A stretch of DNA of 43,252 bases from assembly GCA_002345505.1 (NCBI GenBank), contig DDWJ01000040.1, forward strand, positions 1-43,252. The letters run 5' to 3'. The DNA comes from Caryophanales bacterium UBA2289. GTDB lineage: Bacteria > Bacillota_I > Bacilli_A > Izemoplasmatales > Hujiaoplasmataceae. The number at the start of each line of letters is the position of its first letter. Position 1 is the stretch's first letter. The translations under genes were made by a program, and so were the position numbers. Shown here one piece after another: positions 17,430 to 26,396 of this stretch. The notes under the pieces are model-generated. The model was not told where the DNA came from. It saw nothing but the letters and a program-made list of their open reading frames with translations, and searched no databases.

Positions 17430-20059
17430 AAAACTAATTCCTTCACTCTCTTAATTGCATCCTTAATTTTTGAAGTGTCCTTACCGCCAGCTTGAGCAAA
17501 ATCGCTTCTGCCGCCACCGTTACCGCCGCAGATTTGAGCTGCTTCTTTAACGATTAACCCAGCGTTAAAATCTTTAGAGTTGCTCTTAGCAACGAAAATT
17601 ACTTTATCATCAATGCTAGAAGCTAAAAAGACAAAGTCTACTCCTGTATTAGCCATAGCCTCATCAGCTAGTTGCTTCAAAGTGGAACCGTTAATATTAC
17701 TAAGTTCGGCAATTATCTTATTATCAAAAACAAGTTCATCAAAATTAGATACTGAGGCTTTAGCTAATTCTTCTTTTAAATGGTTATACTCTTTTTCTAA
17801 ATCTTTAACCGCTATTTGCGCAGTATGCAACTCTTCACGTTTATTGATAACATCTTGAAAGCTTCCTAATTGAATATTGCTTTTATTGAAATTAAAATCA
17901 AGTTTTATTCCTTCTTCTTTAGCGCTTGAAAGTATTTTGTTGGCTTTGTTAATCAAGTTATCGATATCTTGGTTTAATCCAACTAAAGACTCATCTAGCT
18001 TTTCTACCATAACATTAACAAGTCCTTCAATTCGATAAATTCCCGAACCGATAGACGATAATGATTTAATCGCAAACTTTTCAATATCCGCAATATCCTT
18101 AACGTGAGTTCCACCGCAAAGGTCTAAAGTATACTTCAAATCGATAGTTCTAACTTTATCACCATACTTTTCACCGAATTCTGCGATAGCCCCAAGGCTT
18201 CTTGCTTCTTCGACGCTCATGATTTTAGTTGTCGATTTGTAAGAATCTTTTATCATCTCATTAACAATTCTTTCAATCTTTAAAATCGTTTCATCATCGA
18301 TAGCCTCATAATGATTAAAGTCAAATCTCAATCCATCAAAACTAACCTGAGAACCTTGTTGAGAAACATGATTTCCTAAAGTATCTCTAAGTGCTTTAAA
18401 CAATAGATGTGTTGCTGAATGATGATACTCAGTCAATTCTCTTCTTCTTGCATCAACTTCTGCAACTACCTGCATACCTTCATAATTTAATGACAATTCT
18501 TCATCTACTTTATGTAAAAACTGTCCATTTGGCATCTTTTCAACGTCAATAACATTTAAGATGATCTTATCATTATAAATCTTACCTTGATCAGCTAACT
18601 GTCCACCGGAAGTAGCATAGAAAGGTGTTTTATCAAGCACTAATCCTTCATTAAAAATTTTAATGATAGTTGCGCTTGATTTTGTTGTTTCATAACCAAT
18701 AAATTCACTACTTGCTAAAAAGTTTAAAAACTCTTCATTTTGTCCCATCATTGAATCAGTTTCAGTCCGCGCTTTGCGAGCTCGATCTTTTTGTTTTTCC
18801 ATTTCGGTTTTAAAACCTTTTAAGTCGACTGAATAGCCCTGCTCCAGAGCATACTCTTCAGTTAACTCAAGCGGGAATCCGTAAGTATCATATAGTAAGA
18901 ATGCATCTTGTCCACTGATAGTTTTATTCTTAGTGTTATCCATGATTTCATTTAACTTCTTTTCGCCAGATAACAAGGTTTCCAAGAATTTGTTTTCTTC
19001 GGATTCAACAATTTTTTTCACGATTGAAACCTTTTCTTCAATATATGGATAGAATGGTCTTAATACCTCAACTGCTTTATCAACTAAACTAACTAAGAAT
19101 GGCTTTTCAATCTTAAGTTGTTTTCCGTATTTTACCGCTCTTCGAAGCAGTCTTCTAAGGACATAGCCTCTTCCTTCATTACTCAACATTGCACCATCGC
19201 TAATAGCCATAGTAACCGTTCTAACATGGTCAGCGATTACTTTAAAAGCCTTTTGCCCTGTATATTCAATATTAGCTACTTCACTAATCTTATTGATAAT
19301 TGGCATAAAAAGGTCAGTTTCAAAATTAGTTTTAGCCCCTTGAATTACCGCAGCAAATCTTTCAAGACCAGCTCCGGTATCAATGTTCTTAGAAGGAAGT
19401 TCAGGATATTTTTCTCTATCCAAACCTTCAATTGCGTTATATTGTGATAAAACGATATTCCATAATTCTACATAACGATCATTTTCAATATCTTTCTTGA
19501 TCGACTCGGTAGTAAAATCACCAAATATCTCACCACGATCATAGAAAATCTCTGTACATGGCCCACATGGTCCAGAACCGATTTCCCAAAAGTTCCCTTC
19601 GGATGAAATTAAATGTTCTTCACTTATTCCTAAGTCAAGCCATCTTTGTTTGGTTTCTAAATCGGTAGGATAATAAGTAAAATATAATTTTTCAATCGGA
19701 AAGCCAAAATACTCATCACTCGTTAAGATTTCAAATCCATATTCAATCGCTTCATCTCTAAAGTAATCCCCAATTGAAAAATTCCCCATCATTTCAAAGA
19801 ATGTATGGTGTCTTGCGGTATTACCTACATTATCAATATCATTGGTTCTAATACATTTTTGAACATTTACGATTCTTGGATTCTTTGGAACAACTCTGCC
19901 ATCAAAATATTTCTTTAAAGCAGCCACTCCTGAATTCATCCATAAAAGCGTTGGATCATTATTCGGTATCAAAGAAGCGCCTTCTTCAACCGCATGACCT
20001 TTATTCTTAAAAAATCTTAACCAAGTGTTTCTAATTTCATTTCCTGTTAAATATTTCAT
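17426..20059 (-). CDS. alaS: Alanyl-tRNA synthetase
   Basis: About 877 aa, the usual length. It charges tRNA-Ala and edits Ser/Gly misacylation. Class II catalytic core at the N-terminus (TGNEIRNTWLRFFKNKGH; NVQKCIRTNDIDNVGNTARHHTFFEMMGNFSIGDYF), the editing domain with zinc ligands HHSATHLL (near 565) and CGGTHV (near 665), and a C-Ala domain ending in CGGNGGGRSDFAQAGG. The start is ATG at 20059, with GAGGTG 7 nt upstream; the ATG at 20065 would be too close. It ends in TGA overlapping ruvX. An alanine T-box leader controls it. Confidence 0.97.
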   Translation of the reverse strand: MKYLTGNEIRNTWLRFFKNKGHAVEEGASLIPNNDPTLLWMNSGVAALKKYFDGRVVPKNPRIVNVQKCIRTNDIDNVGNTARHHTFFEMMGNFSIGDYFRDEAIEYGFEILTSDEYFGFPIEKLYFTYYPTDLETKQRWLDLGISEEHLISSEGNFWEIGSGPCGPCTEIFYDRGEIFGDFTTESIKKDIENDRYVELWNIVLSQYNAIEGLDREKYPELPSKNIDTGAGLERFAAVIQGAKTNFETDLFMPIINKISEVANIEYTGQKAFKVIADHVRTVTMAISDGAMLSNEGRGYVLRRLLRRAVKYGKQLKIEKPFLVSLVDKAVEVLRPFYPYIEEKVSIVKKIVESEENKFLETLLSGEKKLNEIMDNTKNKTISGQDAFLLYDTYGFPLELTEEYALEQGYSVDLKGFKTEMEKQKDRARKARTETDSMMGQNEEFLNFLASSEFIGYETTKSSATIIKIFNEGLVLDKTPFYATSGGQLADQGKIYNDKIILNVIDVEKMPNGQFLHKVDEELSLNYEGMQVVAEVDARRRELTEYHHSATHLLFKALRDTLGNHVSQQGSQVSFDGLRFDFNHYEAIDDETILKIERIVNEMIKDSYKSTTKIMSVEEARSLGAIAEFGEKYGDKVRTIDLKYTLDLCGGTHVKDIADIEKFAIKSLSSIGSGIYRIEGLVNVMVEKLDESLVGLNQDIDNLINKANKILSSAKEEGIKLDFNFNKSNIQLGSFQDVINKREELHTAQIAVKDLEKEYNHLKEELAKASVSNFDELVFDNKIIAELSNINGSTLKQLADEAMANTGVDFVFLASSIDDKVIFVAKSNSKDFNAGLIVKEAAQICGGNGGGRSDFAQAGGKDTSKIKDAIKRVKELVL

Positions 20060-20090
20060 TTTCATTCACCTCAAGCTTAATTATTCTTTT

Positions 20091-20323
20091 AAAAAAGAAA
20101 ATCGTCCCCTAAAAATAAAAGGACGATTAAACGCGGTACCACCTTAATTCTAGTTCTTACTAATGAACTAGCACTTTAAAATCTCTTAACGCGAGACTCA
20201 CGTGTGGGTTTTCCACCTCTTGGAAGGAGCTTCATAAATATCTTGTTTGTTTAGTCGCACCAACCCTAAACTCTCTTAAAATTCCAACAAAACATTACTA
20301 CTTATCTTCGTCTTCGATTTACC
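20091..20323 (-). promoter_or_regulatory. T-box riboswitch, alanine (alaS leader)
   Basis: Leader RNA that senses uncharged tRNA-Ala. Seen on the minus strand: the GA-rich and AAGAGAG elements of stem I, an AGGGTTGGTGCGA distal loop, a likely specifier GCT (Ala) at 20230-20228 in TGAAGCTCC, the T-box core AAGGTGGTACCGCG at about 20132-20145, and the terminator stem AATCGTCC / GGACGATT with a T-rich tail at 20091-20128. Uncharged tRNA should favour the antiterminator and allow alaS and the genes after it to be transcribed. Confidence 0.92.
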
Positions 20324-20328
20324 TTAAG

Positions 20329-20357
20329 ATTATACAATAAAACTCACGTATTTGCAA
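20329..20357 (-). promoter_or_regulatory. Promoter of the alaS T-box transcript
   Basis: Minus strand: -35 TTGCAA (20352-20357), 17-bp spacer, -10 TATAAT (20329-20334). It sits just upstream of the leader and next to the recD2 end. Confidence 0.75.
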
Positions 20358-20377
20358 ACAGATTACAAAAAATCTGT
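20358..20377 (-). terminator. Possible short terminator after recD2
   Basis: ACAGATT / AATCTGT stem with a 6-nt A-rich loop, overlapping the recD2 stop region. The T-run is short and merges with the -35 box of the alaS promoter, so the call is weak. Confidence 0.4.
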
Positions 20378-22597
20378 TATCTTTACTTGATTTATTTCTT
20401 GATCAATAATTTCGTCTTCTAAAAACTGCTTTAAAAGCGTATTTCGCTTTCGATCTTGTCCTAAAACACCTCTTCGGTAACTTTCAAAATCGCCAATCAT
20501 TATCAACTGTTCTTTAGCTCTTGTAACCGCGGTATAAAGAAGTTTTCGTTTCAACATAATCGTATAAGCTTTAGAAAGCGGCATTATAACCGCTCTAAAT
20601 TCAGAGCCTTGAGATTTATGAATCGAAACGGCATAAGCTAAAGTTAGATTTTCTAAATCCTTGGTCGAATACTTTACGATTATTTCTGAAAAATCTACTA
20701 TTAACTCATCATTAGGAGTAATCCCAATAACAACTCCTTGGTCGCCATTCATAATATTATCTTCTGGTTGATTAATAAGTTGCATTACCTTATCACCATA
20801 CCAAAATTCTTTATCTTTATACTTAACCGCAAATTTTTGATTATCCTTATTAAAAGTACTTTGGATTAAAGCATTAATTCTATCGATTCCATTATAGCCT
20901 TTATAAACGGGAATCAAAACTTGAATATCATTAATCAAATCATATCCTTCTTCGATTAAATACGCAATCTTCTCTAAAATTCTAGTGCTAATAGTATCGT
21001 CTCTAGCATTTAAGAATTGTTTATCAGGATAATTATGAAAGAAATTCTCGTTTATATTTTTATTTAAAATATCGTAAGCTAAGGAAATTATGTGTGAATC
21101 GCTAGCTTGACGATGAATAATATCAAGCTCTACTACATTGAATATTTTTGACTCAATTAAATTATTCAAAACATCCCCTGGACCTACTGAAGGTAACTGG
21201 TTGGCATCGCCAACAAAAATAACTTTTGTGTTCTTTCCTACTGCAGAAAATAACTTTCTCGCAAGTAATGAATCAAGCATACTTGCTTCATCAACGATAA
21301 GAATTTTTGCATCTAGCTCATTATATTCATCATACTTAAAAGTTCCTTCAAAATCATATCCTAGTAATTTATGAACCGTTGTTGCAGTAAGGCTTGTTGC
21401 CTCGGAAATTCGCTTCGCAGCTTTACCTGTTGGTGCGGCTAATTTAATCAGGTCTTTATCAATCTTATTGTTATGAAGCCATCTATATATTTCAATGACC
21501 CCTTTTATCACTGTGGTTTTACCAGTTCCAGGACCACCGGTAATAATAGAGAAATTGTTGTTTAATGCGGTGTAAATCGCTTTCTTCTGGGCTTTTGTAT
21601 AGGTTATATCATTTATAGTTTGAAAATTTTTAATTAATTCTTCAAACTCATCAGCATTGATTTCATTGATTTCAATATTGTTGATTTCTTTTACTTTTTT
21701 TGCTAAATAACCTTCTGCCTGATATAAATATTTAAGTGCTATCTTGCCTTCAACTTCAACAATTCTTTTAACCTCAAACAAACTCTGAATCTGCTCAAAA
21801 ACCAAATCTTGCTCCACGTTAAAGTCAGGATGAGAATTTAAAAATCTTAGTGTATACTCTATTAGTTGATCCTTTTCTAAATATGTATCTCCGAATTTAT
21901 TCATGTATTCTGTTAATAAATAGTAAATTACTGCTGATATTCTTAGTGGTGAATCGTATTCAAATCCAATTTTCAATCCGATTTCATCAGCTCTCTTAAA
22001 CCCAATACCTTCAATATGATCGATCAATACATAAGGATTTTCTTTAATTGTATTTATCGTAGCTAAGCCATAATGTGAATATATTCTCATTGCCATCTTT
22101 GGTGATATCTCAAAACTATAAAGCCACACCAAAGTATTTTCCATCTCCTTGTTGCTGACGACCTCTTTAAAAATAGAGTCTCTCAACTTAGCGTTAACCT
22201 TTGGCACTTTATCTAAAACGTACTTATCTTCAGCAATCAAATCGAGTGCACTCAAACCTAAAGTATCAATAATTCTTTCTGCAGTCTTTTTACCGACACC
22301 TTTGAATAAATCACTAGATAAATAATCAAGCAAACCTTCATAAGTGTTATCAACCATTCTTTCGAAGCGGTTGGCGTTATATTGAATACCATATTTAGGA
22401 TGATTTGTTACTTCACCGAAAAAACGATAGTTGACACTATGCTCTAATTTAGGAAAAAACCCACAAACAATAATTGTGGGTTCATAATGAACGATATCTT
22501 CATCATCAGTATCAGTAATCTTTATTTTAACTACTGAATAAGAAGTATCTTCGCTATAAAATAAATATCTTTGAATACTTCCTTCGATATAACTCAT
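20363..22597 (-). CDS. recD2: RecD2-type 5'-3' DNA helicase
   Basis: 744 aa, superfamily 1B helicase of the RecBC-independent type. Seen: an N-terminal OB-like region (1-90), helix-hairpin-helix elements (about 95-205, LFKGVGKKTAERI and IEGIGFKRADEI), Walker A GGPGTGKT (354-361), APTGKAAKR, Walker B VDEASM (about 435-440), GDANQLPSVGPG, and motifs V/VI AYAVSIHKSQGSEF and LYTAVTRAKEQL. It works in replication-fork repair in Bacillus, where it is also next to the alaS region. It follows the aminopeptidase gene by 7 nt with an AGAGGT site and is probably co-transcribed with it. Confidence 0.95.
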   Translation of the reverse strand: MSYIEGSIQRYLFYSEDTSYSVVKIKITDTDDEDIVHYEPTIIVCGFFPKLEHSVNYRFFGEVTNHPKYGIQYNANRFERMVDNTYEGLLDYLSSDLFKGVGKKTAERIIDTLGLSALDLIAEDKYVLDKVPKVNAKLRDSIFKEVVSNKEMENTLVWLYSFEISPKMAMRIYSHYGLATINTIKENPYVLIDHIEGIGFKRADEIGLKIGFEYDSPLRISAVIYYLLTEYMNKFGDTYLEKDQLIEYTLRFLNSHPDFNVEQDLVFEQIQSLFEVKRIVEVEGKIALKYLYQAEGYLAKKVKEINNIEINEINADEFEELIKNFQTINDITYTKAQKKAIYTALNNNFSIITGGPGTGKTTVIKGVIEIYRWLHNNKIDKDLIKLAAPTGKAAKRISEATSLTATTVHKLLGYDFEGTFKYDEYNELDAKILIVDEASMLDSLLARKLFSAVGKNTKVIFVGDANQLPSVGPGDVLNNLIESKIFNVVELDIIHRQASDSHIISLAYDILNKNINENFFHNYPDKQFLNARDDTISTRILEKIAYLIEEGYDLINDIQVLIPVYKGYNGIDRINALIQSTFNKDNQKFAVKYKDKEFWYGDKVMQLINQPEDNIMNGDQGVVIGITPNDELIVDFSEIIVKYSTKDLENLTLAYAVSIHKSQGSEFRAVIMPLSKAYTIMLKRKLLYTAVTRAKEQLIMIGDFESYRRGVLGQDRKRNTLLKQFLEDEIIDQEINQVKITDFL

Positions 22598-22604
22598 AAT
22601 ACCT

Positions 22605-23870
22605 CTACTTCATAAATTCTTCGATATCTTTTACTTCTTTTATAATCGCTTTACTTAAATTTTCGTGACCGTTCTTAGTAACCAAAACATCATCTTCGAT
22701 TCTAATTCCAATACTTTCTTCTTCAACATATATACCTGGTTCAACTGTAACTATTGCTCCAGGAGCTAAAACTTCTGAATAAGTGCCAGTGTCATGTACA
22801 TCAAGTCCTAAATAATGACTGACTCCATGATAATAATACTTATCAATCTCGCTCTTTTCTTTAATTAAACCTAAATTAACTGCACCTTCTGCCAGCATAT
22901 CTTTAGCAAAATCATTTAGTTCTTTAACAAAAATTCCTGGTCTTATCTTTTCAATTGTCTTTTTATTGACATTTAAAACCATTTCATATAAAGCTTTTTG
23001 TCTTTCGTTAAACTTACCATTTGCTGGAATAGTACGAGTAATATCACCAGCATAAAGGTTTGATAAAGCACCTAAATCTAACAATACTAAATCGCCATCT
23101 TTTATGTTTTGATCATTTTCGACATAGTGTAAAATAGTCGCATTCTTACCACTCGCAACAATCGTATCAAAAGATATTCCTGATGATCCAGCTTCTTTCA
23201 CTTTATACTCAAATAAAGCCTCAACGCTTCTTTCATTCATTCCTGGTTTTACACTTCTCATTATCGCTTCAATTCCGGCTCTTGTATATTCAACAGCTTT
23301 TCTTACTTCTTCAACTTCTGAAGCTGATTTTAATCGACGATAATTACTAATAATCGTATTTAAATCCTTAATAATTAGTTCTGGATAATTATCAATAACA
23401 TCTTTAAAATACTCATAACTCATTGGTTTTTTCATCTTCTTATATCTAAAAAGATCTAAATATAAGTGAACAGGAGTTCTACTCAAAATAGCAGCTCTTG
23501 AGTCAGTCAAAACGCGATTAGCTAAAAAATCCTTAAAATCTTGAACAAAAAGGATGTTTTTTATATCAATACCAGAAATCTGATTTACTTCTTCTTTTGT
23601 AAGCCGTTTACCTATCCATTTATTAGAATAATCAGTTGCTTCTTCGATAAAAATATATTCTAAATAATTGTCACCGTCTTTAGCCATAAAAAGAATGAAA
23701 TTTTCTCTTTTTAATCCTGTTAAATAAAAGAAATGACGATTCGGAATGTATTTATGGAATTGGTCCCAAGTCTTGTGCATCGCTTCTCCTGAAGCCATCA
23801 AAGCAAAAGAATCATCGATGAGTTCATCCATTAATACCTTTCTTCTTGTTAAAAATTCTTGATTGTTCAT
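22605..23870 (-). CDS. pepP: Xaa-Pro aminopeptidase (M24B, aminopeptidase P)
   Basis: 421 aa. It removes an N-terminal residue before proline. The N-terminal creatinase-like domain (about 1-180) is followed by the pita-bread catalytic domain with the metal ligands LLDLGAL (Asp), AGDITRT (Asp), YYHGVSHYLGLDVHDTG (His), TVEPGIYV (Glu) and GIRIEDDVLV (Glu). All five ligands are present. It could also act on X-Pro dipeptides. GAGGTGA precedes the ATG, and an extended -10 TGATATAAT lies upstream. Confidence 0.92.
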   Translation of the reverse strand: MNNQEFLTRRKVLMDELIDDSFALMASGEAMHKTWDQFHKYIPNRHFFYLTGLKRENFILFMAKDGDNYLEYIFIEEATDYSNKWIGKRLTKEEVNQISGIDIKNILFVQDFKDFLANRVLTDSRAAILSRTPVHLYLDLFRYKKMKKPMSYEYFKDVIDNYPELIIKDLNTIISNYRRLKSASEVEEVRKAVEYTRAGIEAIMRSVKPGMNERSVEALFEYKVKEAGSSGISFDTIVASGKNATILHYVENDQNIKDGDLVLLDLGALSNLYAGDITRTIPANGKFNERQKALYEMVLNVNKKTIEKIRPGIFVKELNDFAKDMLAEGAVNLGLIKEKSEIDKYYYHGVSHYLGLDVHDTGTYSEVLAPGAIVTVEPGIYVEEESIGIRIEDDVLVTKNGHENLSKAIIKEVKDIEEFMK

Positions 23871-23894
23871 ATAATCACCTCTCTATATAAAAAT

Positions 23895-23903
23895 ATTATA
23901 TCA
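23895..23903 (-). promoter_or_regulatory. Putative pepP-recD2 promoter (extended -10)
   Basis: Minus-strand TGATATAAT with TATAAT at 23895-23900. The -35 position (23918-23923, TAGAAC) is weak. Confidence 0.55.
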
Positions 23904-23952
23904 CGTTTATTATAACAGTTCTATCTTTAAAGATACTTTTTATAAAGAAAAA

Positions 23953-23982
23953 AGAGAGATTTCCTCTTAAGAAATACTCTCT
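23953..23982 (-). terminator. Terminator after the VTT-domain protein gene
   Basis: AGAGAG-(A)-ATTTC paired with GAAAT-CTCTCT, one bulged base, followed on the minus strand by TTTTTTCTTT. It overlaps the stop codon of the gene. Confidence 0.82.
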
Positions 23983-24614
23983 GATTCTTCTTCATCTTTA
24001 AATACTGAATTCTTTCTTTTTCTGCTGGCTCTTAAGTATAATACCCAAACTCCTAAAAGGATAAAATAAACCAACATCATCCATAACACATTCAAAGGAT
24101 GCGACTGAATATCAAATATTGAACCAAGGAAAATTAAAAACAAAATTATTATTAATCTTGATGTAACTGTCAAGAAGATGTATTTAGGAACTTTAACCTT
24201 TGTTAAACTTAAAGCATAGTTTAAAATTGATGATGGTAAAAATGGGTTTGATAATAATGCTAATACTACCCATATATTCTTACCTTCTACTACATTTAAG
24301 AAAATACGACCAAACTTATTACTTCTCACCTTTAATACAAAGCGATCAGCTACGGTAACGCGAATAATAATAAAGATGAGAAACATTCCCAAAAAAGAAC
24401 CTAGTACTGATAAAAATATCGCCAATAGTGTCCCTTCCAATACGCCAAAAGCGGCAGAAAAGATACTTAAATTGAAAGCGACGATAACCGTTAATGGAAA
24501 AGATGGAATTATCGCTTCAGCAAATGGCAAAAGAACTCCAAAAAGTGGAGCTAACCAAATATTTTCTTGAATTAATACTCTTATCGTGTCTAATAAGTCA
24601 TTTAGAAAATTCAT
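23967..24614 (-). CDS. VTT/DedA-superfamily membrane protein (TVP38/TMEM64-like)
   Basis: 215 aa, five or six hydrophobic segments (about 18-50, 58-90, 115-135, 145-165, 172-195). The segment NPFLPSSILNYALSLTKVKVPKYI matches the VTT core (SNARE-assoc family), in which DedA-type members move polyprenyl-phosphate or other phospholipids across the membrane. The substrate cannot be told from sequence. The charged C-terminus faces the cytoplasm. It starts 25 nt beyond a hairpin after gap, with no visible promoter of its own, so it may depend on readthrough from gap. Confidence 0.8.
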   Translation of the reverse strand: MNFLNDLLDTIRVLIQENIWLAPLFGVLLPFAEAIIPSFPLTVIVAFNLSIFSAAFGVLEGTLLAIFLSVLGSFLGMFLIFIIIRVTVADRFVLKVRSNKFGRIFLNVVEGKNIWVVLALLSNPFLPSSILNYALSLTKVKVPKYIFLTVTSRLIIILFLIFLGSIFDIQSHPLNVLWMMLVYFILLGVWVLYLRASRKRKNSVFKDEEESESIS

Positions 24615-24638
24615 CTTTTAGTCCTCGTATCTGATAGT

Positions 24639-24665
24639 AAAAAAGCACCACAAGGATGCTTTTTA
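24639..24665 (-). terminator. Terminator after gap (probably leaky)
   Basis: AAAAAGCA-x-CC / GG-TGCTTTTT hairpin with one bulged base and a T6 tail on the minus strand. The next gene starts 25 nt further on. Confidence 0.78.
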
Positions 24666-24682
24666 TTAGTAATTAAGTGTGT

Positions 24683-25684
24683 TTATTCTGCGAAAACTTT
24701 TAAAGTTCTAATCATTTGGTGTGTAAATGAAGCTTCATTATCATACCAAGTTAAAACCTTAACCATTTGCTTGCCGTCTACAGTCATAACTTTTGTAGAT
24801 AAAGCATCAAACAATGTTCCATAAGAAATTCCGATTGTATCTGAAGAAACAATTGGATCTTCTGTATATCCAACAGTATCAGATTGAGCATTCTTAACTG
24901 CTAAATTAACTTCTTCTTCCGTAACTTCTTTCTTTAATTCAACTACTAAGTCAACGATAGAACCAGTGATTACTGGAACTCTTAGAGCCATACCGTCTAA
25001 TTTACCTTTTAAGTGTGGTAATACTAAACCAACTGCCGCTGCTGCACCTGTTGATGTAGGAACGATATTAGCCGCTGCTGCTCTACCTCTTCTTGTGAAA
25101 ATACCTTTTTTATGAGGAATGTCTAGAGTAACTTGGTCATTTGTATAAGCATGAACTGTAGTCATGAAACCTTTAACGATGCCAAAATTGTCATCTAAAA
25201 TTTTAGCGATTGGCGCTAAGCAGTTTGTAGTACATGAAGCAGCACTGATAATGTTTTCTTTACCAGTTAATGTTTCATGGTTAACACCATAAACGATTGT
25301 AGGAATATTTCCTTTTGCAGGAGCTGAGATAACTACTTTTCTTGCACCAGCTTTAATATGTTTGCTAGCTCCTTCTTCTGAAACGAAGAAACCTGTACAT
25401 TCTAAAACTACATCAACTTTTAAATCTTTCCAAGGAAGTAATTCCGGATCTTTTTGTGATAAAACTGGAATACGTTTTCCTTCAACAACCAAATCAGTTC
25501 CTTCAAATGATACTTCTTTATTGTATCTACCTTGAGAACTGTCATACTTCAATAAATATGCTAATTGTTCTGCATCTGTTAAATCATTGATTGCAACGAT
25601 GTCAAAATCATCATTTCCAAACATAACTCTGAACGCTAAACGTCCGATTCTTCCGAATCCATTAATTGCTACTTTTACTGACAT
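24683..25684 (-). CDS. gap: Glyceraldehyde-3-phosphate dehydrogenase, type I
   Basis: 333 aa, complete. It catalyses the NAD-dependent step of glycolysis to 1,3-bisphosphoglycerate. NAD-binding GFGRIGR at 9-15, catalytic Cys151 in ISAASCTTNCLAP, HAYTNDQ, RRGRAAAANIVPTSTGAA, and the ending WYDNEASFTHQMI. Asp33-type residue in AINDL suggests NAD preference. GGAGG precedes the ATG and the promoter is close to consensus, in line with high expression. The gene is single, not in a glycolytic operon here. Confidence 0.97.
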   Translation of the reverse strand: MSVKVAINGFGRIGRLAFRVMFGNDDFDIVAINDLTDAEQLAYLLKYDSSQGRYNKEVSFEGTDLVVEGKRIPVLSQKDPELLPWKDLKVDVVLECTGFFVSEEGASKHIKAGARKVVISAPAKGNIPTIVYGVNHETLTGKENIISAASCTTNCLAPIAKILDDNFGIVKGFMTTVHAYTNDQVTLDIPHKKGIFTRRGRAAAANIVPTSTGAAAAVGLVLPHLKGKLDGMALRVPVITGSIVDLVVELKKEVTEEEVNLAVKNAQSDTVGYTEDPIVSSDTIGISYGTLFDALSTKVMTVDGKQMVKVLTWYDNEASFTHQMIRTLKVFAE

Positions 25685-25720
25685 AAAATTTTTCCTCCAA
25701 TATATTTTGAATACATATGT

Positions 25721-25749
25721 ATTTTACTATAATTTTCGTATTTTTTCAA
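25721..25749 (-). promoter_or_regulatory. gap promoter
   Basis: Minus strand: -35 TTGAAA (25744-25749), 17-bp spacer, -10 TAAAAT (25721-25726). Confidence 0.8.
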
Positions 25750-25804
25750 TGAACTATACTCTAATAAAGCGTTTTCAATGCTTTTTTCTGTTAAAAGAAA
25801 ATAA

Positions 25805-25828
25805 AAAAGCGAATAGATCTTCGCTTTT
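25805..25828 (-). terminator. Terminator after the Spx-like gene
   Basis: Perfect 9-bp stem AAAAGCGAA / TTCGCTTTT with loop TAGATC, followed by T-rich sequence on the minus strand. Confidence 0.85.
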
Positions 25829-25835
25829 AAAAAAA

Positions 25836-26282
25836 TTAGATTTCTTTTTTTGCATTTGCCATAGCTTGTTTTAGGCAATCCTTGTATTCACAATCATCTT
25901 TACAGTCATCACAAACTATAAATTTACGGAATTCTCTTGGAATAAAAGCTCTTATTTCATCCTCGTTATATCCCGTTTGCATAATTTGATCGTTAATGAT
26001 AATTGGTCTTTTAAGGATTGTTGGATTGTCGATAATAAAATTAGCTAACTCAGAAAATTTCATTTCATCTGGTTCAATATTGCTTTCTTTAAAGATTTTA
26101 GATCTTGTAGAAATAATATCTTCAAACCCATTTTCTGAATACTTTAACATATTCATAATATCGTTTCTAGTTAATTTTATTCCGATTATATTTTTTTCTT
26201 TATAAGGTATTTTATTTATATCCAACCATTTTTTCGCTTTACGGCAAGATGAACAACTTGAACTTGTATATAATGTAATCAT
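25836..26282 (-). CDS. spx: Spx/ArsC-family transcriptional regulator with cysteine-rich C-terminal tail
   Basis: 148 aa. Spx binds the alpha C-terminal domain of RNA polymerase and redirects transcription under disulfide stress. Conserved features: the redox switch CSSC at Cys10-Cys13, Gly52 (needed for alpha contact), ISTRSK at 57-62, Arg92 in KRPIII, and GYNEDEIRAFIPR near 104-116. Bacillus Spx ends after about 131 residues. Here the tail adds Cys124, Cys127, Cys131 and Cys136 (CDDCKDDCEYKDC) and ends in a short helix, a pattern I do not know from Spx. The four cysteines could bind a metal or act as a second redox switch; that is inference. It is transcribed from its own promoter, upstream of gap. 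Confidence 0.88.
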   Translation of the reverse strand: MITLYTSSSCSSCRKAKKWLDINKIPYKEKNIIGIKLTRNDIMNMLKYSENGFEDIISTRSKIFKESNIEPDEMKFSELANFIIDNPTILKRPIIINDQIMQTGYNEDEIRAFIPREFRKFIVCDDCKDDCEYKDCLKQAMANAKKEI

Positions 26283-26304
26283 ATCGTTACCTCACTTCCT
26301 TATA

Positions 26305-26313
26305 ATTATATCA
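26305..26313 (-). promoter_or_regulatory. Putative spx promoter (extended -10)
   Basis: Minus-strand TGATATAAT, with TATAAT at 26305-26310. A TTCAAA 16 bp further upstream is a possible -35. Confidence 0.6.
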
Positions 26314-26351
26314 TAATTACACGTATTTTGAACACTTTTTTTTACATTTAG

Positions 26352-26360
26352 TGTTATAAT
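26352..26360 (+). promoter_or_regulatory. Putative pepF promoter (extended -10)
   Basis: TGTTATAAT with TATAAT at 26355-26360 and no clear -35. GGAGGT follows at 26380-26385, 11 nt before the ATG. Confidence 0.6.
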
Positions 26361-26396
26361 AAAACTAGCAAAAATTTATGGAGGTTTAAAGAAATT

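Noticed and set aside
25675..25878. 67-codon minus-strand frame between spx and gap
   Set aside because: It overlaps the spx terminator and the gap promoter in another frame and has no binding site.
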